From Palaemon carinicauda (lineage: Eukaryota > Arthropoda > Malacostraca > Decapoda > Palaemonidae): 64,000 nucleotides of DNA. Of the stretch, positions 60,496 through 64,000 are shown in pieces (within the stretch, counting starts at the first letter, position 1; each line of letters opens with the position of its first letter). The DNA is taken from the NCBI RefSeq assembly GCF_036898095.1, contig NC_090751.1:82204930-82268929 (forward strand), given 5' to 3'. Both the position numbers and the translations under genes were made by a program. Below the pieces are notes generated by a model. It was given only the letters and a program-made list of their open reading frames with translations. It ran no database searches and was not told the origin of the DNA.

Positions 60496-62791
60496 GTTTA
60501 GTAGCTGCCCTACTGAGACGGATTTTCCCTTGTGTGAACTTTATCGCTTTGCATCTTCGCTATGTCGTTACCTTCAGCCTCGCCTTCTTCTGGAAAGTTG
60601 AGTACAAGGTTCCAGTATTGTTTAATTAAGCTCTGGCCGTAAAGTAAATATTATTTCGCGAAATAATTGATGTTTTGTGGCAGAGCTGTGCCTCTACCGG
60701 ACCCGCCATTTTATGGCGTCGTTGTTGTTTTGCATGTCCTATTTAGTTAGCCACAACAACGCTTCCGGCCTTATATACTAATTGAATACATTAGTTTATT
60801 TAGTCTTCATAGCTAGGAACTTTTATATCGTGTTTAGACGCTTTTTATCGGTCATCGATTGACCTCATACCAGTCGGCTACTATAGCCCCCAGGCCAGGA
60901 GCCTATATACAAGTGTTCATGCATGATTTATCAGTGATCCTAGACTAAGTTATGAAGATGGAGGCATTATTATTTTACAATACTTTTGACTAGTGATGCA
61001 AATGTTTTCGCCTTCAGGGACCATATAGGGGATAGGCTAGTCAGTGATTCTTTCTAGCCTAACCTAACCTTAGGACCCCTATATGCTTCCTTCATCCCCT
61101 GCCTTGGCACTCCCTCTAATTAGCCTTGATCCCTTTTCTGAGTAAAGGGATTTATTGTCTAATAGAGTATTATATCGCCTCTCAGTCCTCCCTAAAGGAA
61201 TGAACCCCCTTTAGGATTGCGTCTGAGAGTGAGGTTAGGCTAGCCTACCTCTATGGCTAGGATAGTCTACGACTTTCCTGCGATAGCGATACGTCTTCTT
61301 CCTTGCCTAGTTCAGGACTTTTAGCCCTGATCTAGGCCGGGTTAGGAAGGTTTCTCTGTTCCATGCTGAAACTGTACTCTTGCACCGTTTTAGCCGATCA
61401 GCCTAATCTTAGGTTAGGGAGTGTCCTCCCTTCCCTTTGTGGCCGCTCTGGTACAGAAACCCTTCCTGGGAAGACCCCTCTCTTCTCCCTCCCCACCTAT
61501 CTCTTGTATAGCCTAGCCTATGCTTAGGTTAGTTTATACTCATCTGTCCCCTGTCCTACAAATCCTCCTTAGGGTGGATGAGTAGGGCTACCCGAGCTTC
61601 CCTGTGCTGTCCGCTCTGGTACATATACCCTCATAGTGTCCTATAAGGTTAGTTACTAGTGTAGCTCTGCATAGGGGAGTCTCCCCCCCCCCTCTTGGGT
61701 GTTCCCTAGTCCTCCCTTGGGCTACCTGCTCCCGGTCCCTAGTGACCCCTGCTTATGGATGATAGAGCCTGTCTCTATCATGGGTACACCCCCTCAGGGA
61801 GGGGGAGGGATGTCTGGAACCCTGAAGGTACTTCCTGCATCCTTCCCCCCCTCCCCCTGTCTCTCTATCTATCCGGGTGCCGGTCTCTTGCCGCCTCTTC
61901 TGCCGGCAATACCTGCCTCCCTCTTGGTGACTTCCCTACCCTTGCCGCCAGCCCCCCGTGTACCGAGGGACTGCCGGCTGCCGCCGGCTACTACCGGCAG
62001 CTCTCCTACTCCTATCTAATCGTCCGCTTGCCGGTCGATCTCCGGAGTGCCGGCATATACTGCCGGCAACCCGATACTACCTGTACCATCCTTACCCCAG
62101 TCACCAATCCGGCATCCTCCGGCTGCCGGAGCCGCCGCTCCCTGCCGGCGTGCCGCCGTTGTGCCGGCGGCCGCCATCCTGGTATCTAACTGACTTTGAA
62201 AATTGTCTGTTCTAGTGCCAGAATCTATGCTGGAGCGAGCTCCGGCGTGCCGGCGGCTTGCCGGATGCCCCGGAGGCGTCAAGAATACTTGCACCCCCTC
62301 TCTGTAGCTATCATAAGACTAAGATAGCCCTACCTTGCAAATAGATAAGCTGCTTTGCTTCTAAGATCAGTACCTAGTACTGCTCTATTCGTGATCATGC
62401 TGTCTCTTTGCATTCTTCTATTTCCAGCATGCTATGTGCATCTTAGCGCGGCTGGTTGCCAGAAGCAGTTTCCCTTAATGAGGCCTTCTGGCTCTTATCT
62501 GGGAACCGAATGAATTCGATCCCAACCTTGTCCTTGGCTTTCCATGGAGTTCCAATATATGGGAATCCTAGGAAACTATATCCAATGATCTCGGTCATTT
62601 GGATTATCCCAGGACCAAGCCTATGGTAACCAGCCGGGCGAGATGCATGGAGCGTGTTCTCCTTTACTGTTTCATTCTCTATGCATCACACCTTCTTTAA
62701 GTTAAAATTAATGATTAATATTAACTTAATTTAAGAGCCATTCCTATGACTCCCCCATACTCATTTTCTCTTTCTTCCACAGGAGGAGCAG
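60496..62791 (+). promoter_or_regulatory. A2 5' leader
   Basis: Same layout as the A1 leader: short upstream ORF at 'atgtcgttaccttcagcctc' (~60561), hairpin 1 at 61022-61085, hairpin 2 at 61179-61229, CCGGC-rich part 61870-62280 and the splice-acceptor-like 'tttctctttcttccacag' at 62766-62782. Confidence 0.75.
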
Positions 62792-64000
62792 ATGAAGTGC
62801 GATTTCGCATACTGTGCTGTGAAACGCTCGCAGTTTTACGGACATACGGCGTGCAGGACTCACGCCCCTTGCTCAGACAAGAAAGGGGATTGGAAGTTCT
62901 GGAATCCACTGGAATGTACGGTCTGCCAGGCCTACCTAGTTGAGGCCTTCCATAACCCTCCCTCAGCGAAGGTTAGAGACATTGCTCGTGAAAAACTGCG
63001 CAAGTGGGTGCGTGGTTTTCAGAGAAATGCTACTGGACCGTACCTGGCCACCGAAGAACTGAGGTCCCTGTTGTTCCCTAAGGCCTCCCCTGACTCAGTG
63101 GTTCCAAAGGAAGCAATCCCCACTGTCCAAATTACGGTGGAACCTGATGTGGTCATGGCTCAGTCCATGCACGAGTGTCGTTTAGATTCCGAAGATGATG
63201 AACAGATCTCTGACGTCTCGGAAGACACGGAGAAGACGCTTATGGCTCAAGGAGCCGAAGAGGACGAAGACAAGGTGGAATACACCGAGTCGGAGATTGG
63301 AGCTACTCCCTCGTCCATCCCTCCGCCTACTCCTACACCGACGGATGTGTCCATCCCGTCTACCTCCTCGACCCCGGATCCTTCCTCTTCTACCCAAGAA
63401 CTGATCCGACTGATTAGAGCTGTCATGGACGACAGACTGAAGGAGAACCAGGAGTCCATCAGGTCTATGATTGGATCCAGAGAACCGAAGAAGATCTCGG
63501 TCAAGGATCTCCCAGCTTGCTCTCATGCCAATCCGTGGAGGTATGCAGAGCATATGGTTATTGCGACCGGCAGGATCTTTGTTAGTGACAAAATCGGCAC
63601 GGTCCCGTTGGAAGATGTGGAATTCTTCCCAAGCTTCGAGGCCTACCCGGACTGTTACGTCCGGCTTCGTTCCGAACCTGCCTCGAAGGAGGAGACCGAA
63701 CCTAAAGAAGAGATAGTGTTCGATCTCGCAAAGGCCCAGGCTATGCTAGCCTCCGCATTTAAGAGCAGGGGCTTTACCTGCTCTAAGCTTCCTGCCTTGA
63801 GCAAGAAGCATCCTACATATGTCGCACCTGACACTGCGATTCTTCCATTTTTGGAAAAGGCCTTGGCTGCATGCCTTAAAGCGGCGGAAGAAGGAAAACC
63901 CTGCCCTGCACTGGAGGAGTGCAGACCCTTCTCCATCGTGACACCCCCTGACACTAGACAATGGAAAGATGTCCAACATACTTTCGTCGTGGGTAGGCTC
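62792..64000 (+). CDS. gag: A2 gag, uninterrupted, partial at window end
   Basis: ATG at 62792 and open through 64000 (403 codons, incomplete at the 3' side). N-terminus MKCDFAYCAVKRSQF with the same Cys/His pattern as A1 (HTACRTHAPC, CTVCQAY), acidic middle (DSEDDEQISDVSEDTEKT), then 'PACSHANPWRYAEHMV' and 'FVSDKIGTVPLEDVEFFP' without a break. Short frames of the other strand and phases in this area are shadows. It serves as the empty-site reference for the LINE insertion in A1. Confidence 0.88.
   Translation, partial: MKCDFAYCAVKRSQFYGHTACRTHAPCSDKKGDWKFWNPLECTVCQAYLVEAFHNPPSAKVRDIAREKLRKWVRGFQRNATGPYLATEELRSLLFPKASPDSVVPKEAIPTVQITVEPDVVMAQSMHECRLDSEDDEQISDVSEDTEKTLMAQGAEEDEDKVEYTESEIGATPSSIPPPTPTPTDVSIPSTSSTPDPSSSTQELIRLIRAVMDDRLKENQESIRSMIGSREPKKISVKDLPACSHANPWRYAEHMVIATGRIFVSDKIGTVPLEDVEFFPSFEAYPDCYVRLRSEPASKEETEPKEEIVFDLAKAQAMLASAFKSRGFTCSKLPALSKKHPTYVAPDTAILPFLEKALAACLKAAEEGKPCPALEECRPFSIVTPPDTRQWKDVQHTFVVGRL

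Larger units (their letters stand above)
60142..64000 (+). mobile_element. A2: second family-A DIRS-like element, cut by window end
   Basis: Begins 'ttttgggctcaagccatggc' with the A-family left inverted repeat (to ~60495), leader 60496-62791 and gag from 62792. Very similar to A1 but with many substitutions in the leader. Lacks the LINE. Completeness beyond 64000 cannot be judged. Confidence 0.9.

Overview
The window is eukaryotic, gene-poor and almost entirely transposable-element DNA. I see no host gene, tRNA or rRNA that I can support. The organism is probably a decapod crustacean: (i) a dispersed repeat (called E here) that starts in an ATT microsatellite and runs on through a 'gccaagctacaaccctagtt'-type block is, to my recollection, common in shrimp and related decapods; (ii) DIRS1-like tyrosine-recombinase retrotransposons are known to be widespread in decapods and dominate this window; (iii) long (AT)n, (GA)n and (TTA)n tracts are frequent. 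The species cannot be fixed from the sequence.

Layout. 1-605: nothing recognised. 606-4020: decayed minus-strand DIRS-like remnant (B0). 5553-20804: a plus-strand DIRS-like element (A1) with inverted terminal repeats, a 2.3 kb structured leader, gag, RT, RNase H, a methyltransferase-like domain, a tyrosine recombinase (YR) and an internal complementary region. A full-length I-superfamily-like LINE (9019-15468, minus strand) is inserted in its gag between perfect 13 bp target-site duplications. 21111-45770: one copy of repeat E split by two minus-strand DIRS-like elements, B2 (21271-37209) and B1 (37258-45266). B2 contains B3 (27329-36269), and B3 contains a pogo/Tigger-like DNA transposon (27679-30165). 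46066-53950: another family-B element (B4). 55050-55885 and 57453-59491: two copies (C1, C2) of a TIR element with 8 bp duplications and internal tandem arrays; C2 also carries a 9-unit 72 bp minisatellite. 57128-59975: a second E copy, hit by a 38 bp LINE tail and by C2, ending in a ~400 bp (AT)n tract. 60142-64000: a second family-A element (A2), cut by the window edge, whose gag lacks the LINE.

How the parts work. Families A and B share the DIRS plan: inverted terminal repeats with unequal outer ends, an internal region complementary to both outer ends joined head to tail, an RT/RNase H polyprotein, a Dam-methylase-like segment and an R...HxxR...Y recombinase in place of a DDE integrase. 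Every family member whose coding region is complete in the window carries frameshifts, stops or deletions. The LINE has both long ORFs open and looks the youngest. The most interesting observations are the covarying hairpins in the family-A leader, the intact internal complementary regions, the very long SR-like Gag of family B, the LINE ORF2 without an AUG at its start, and the satellite-carrying C elements.
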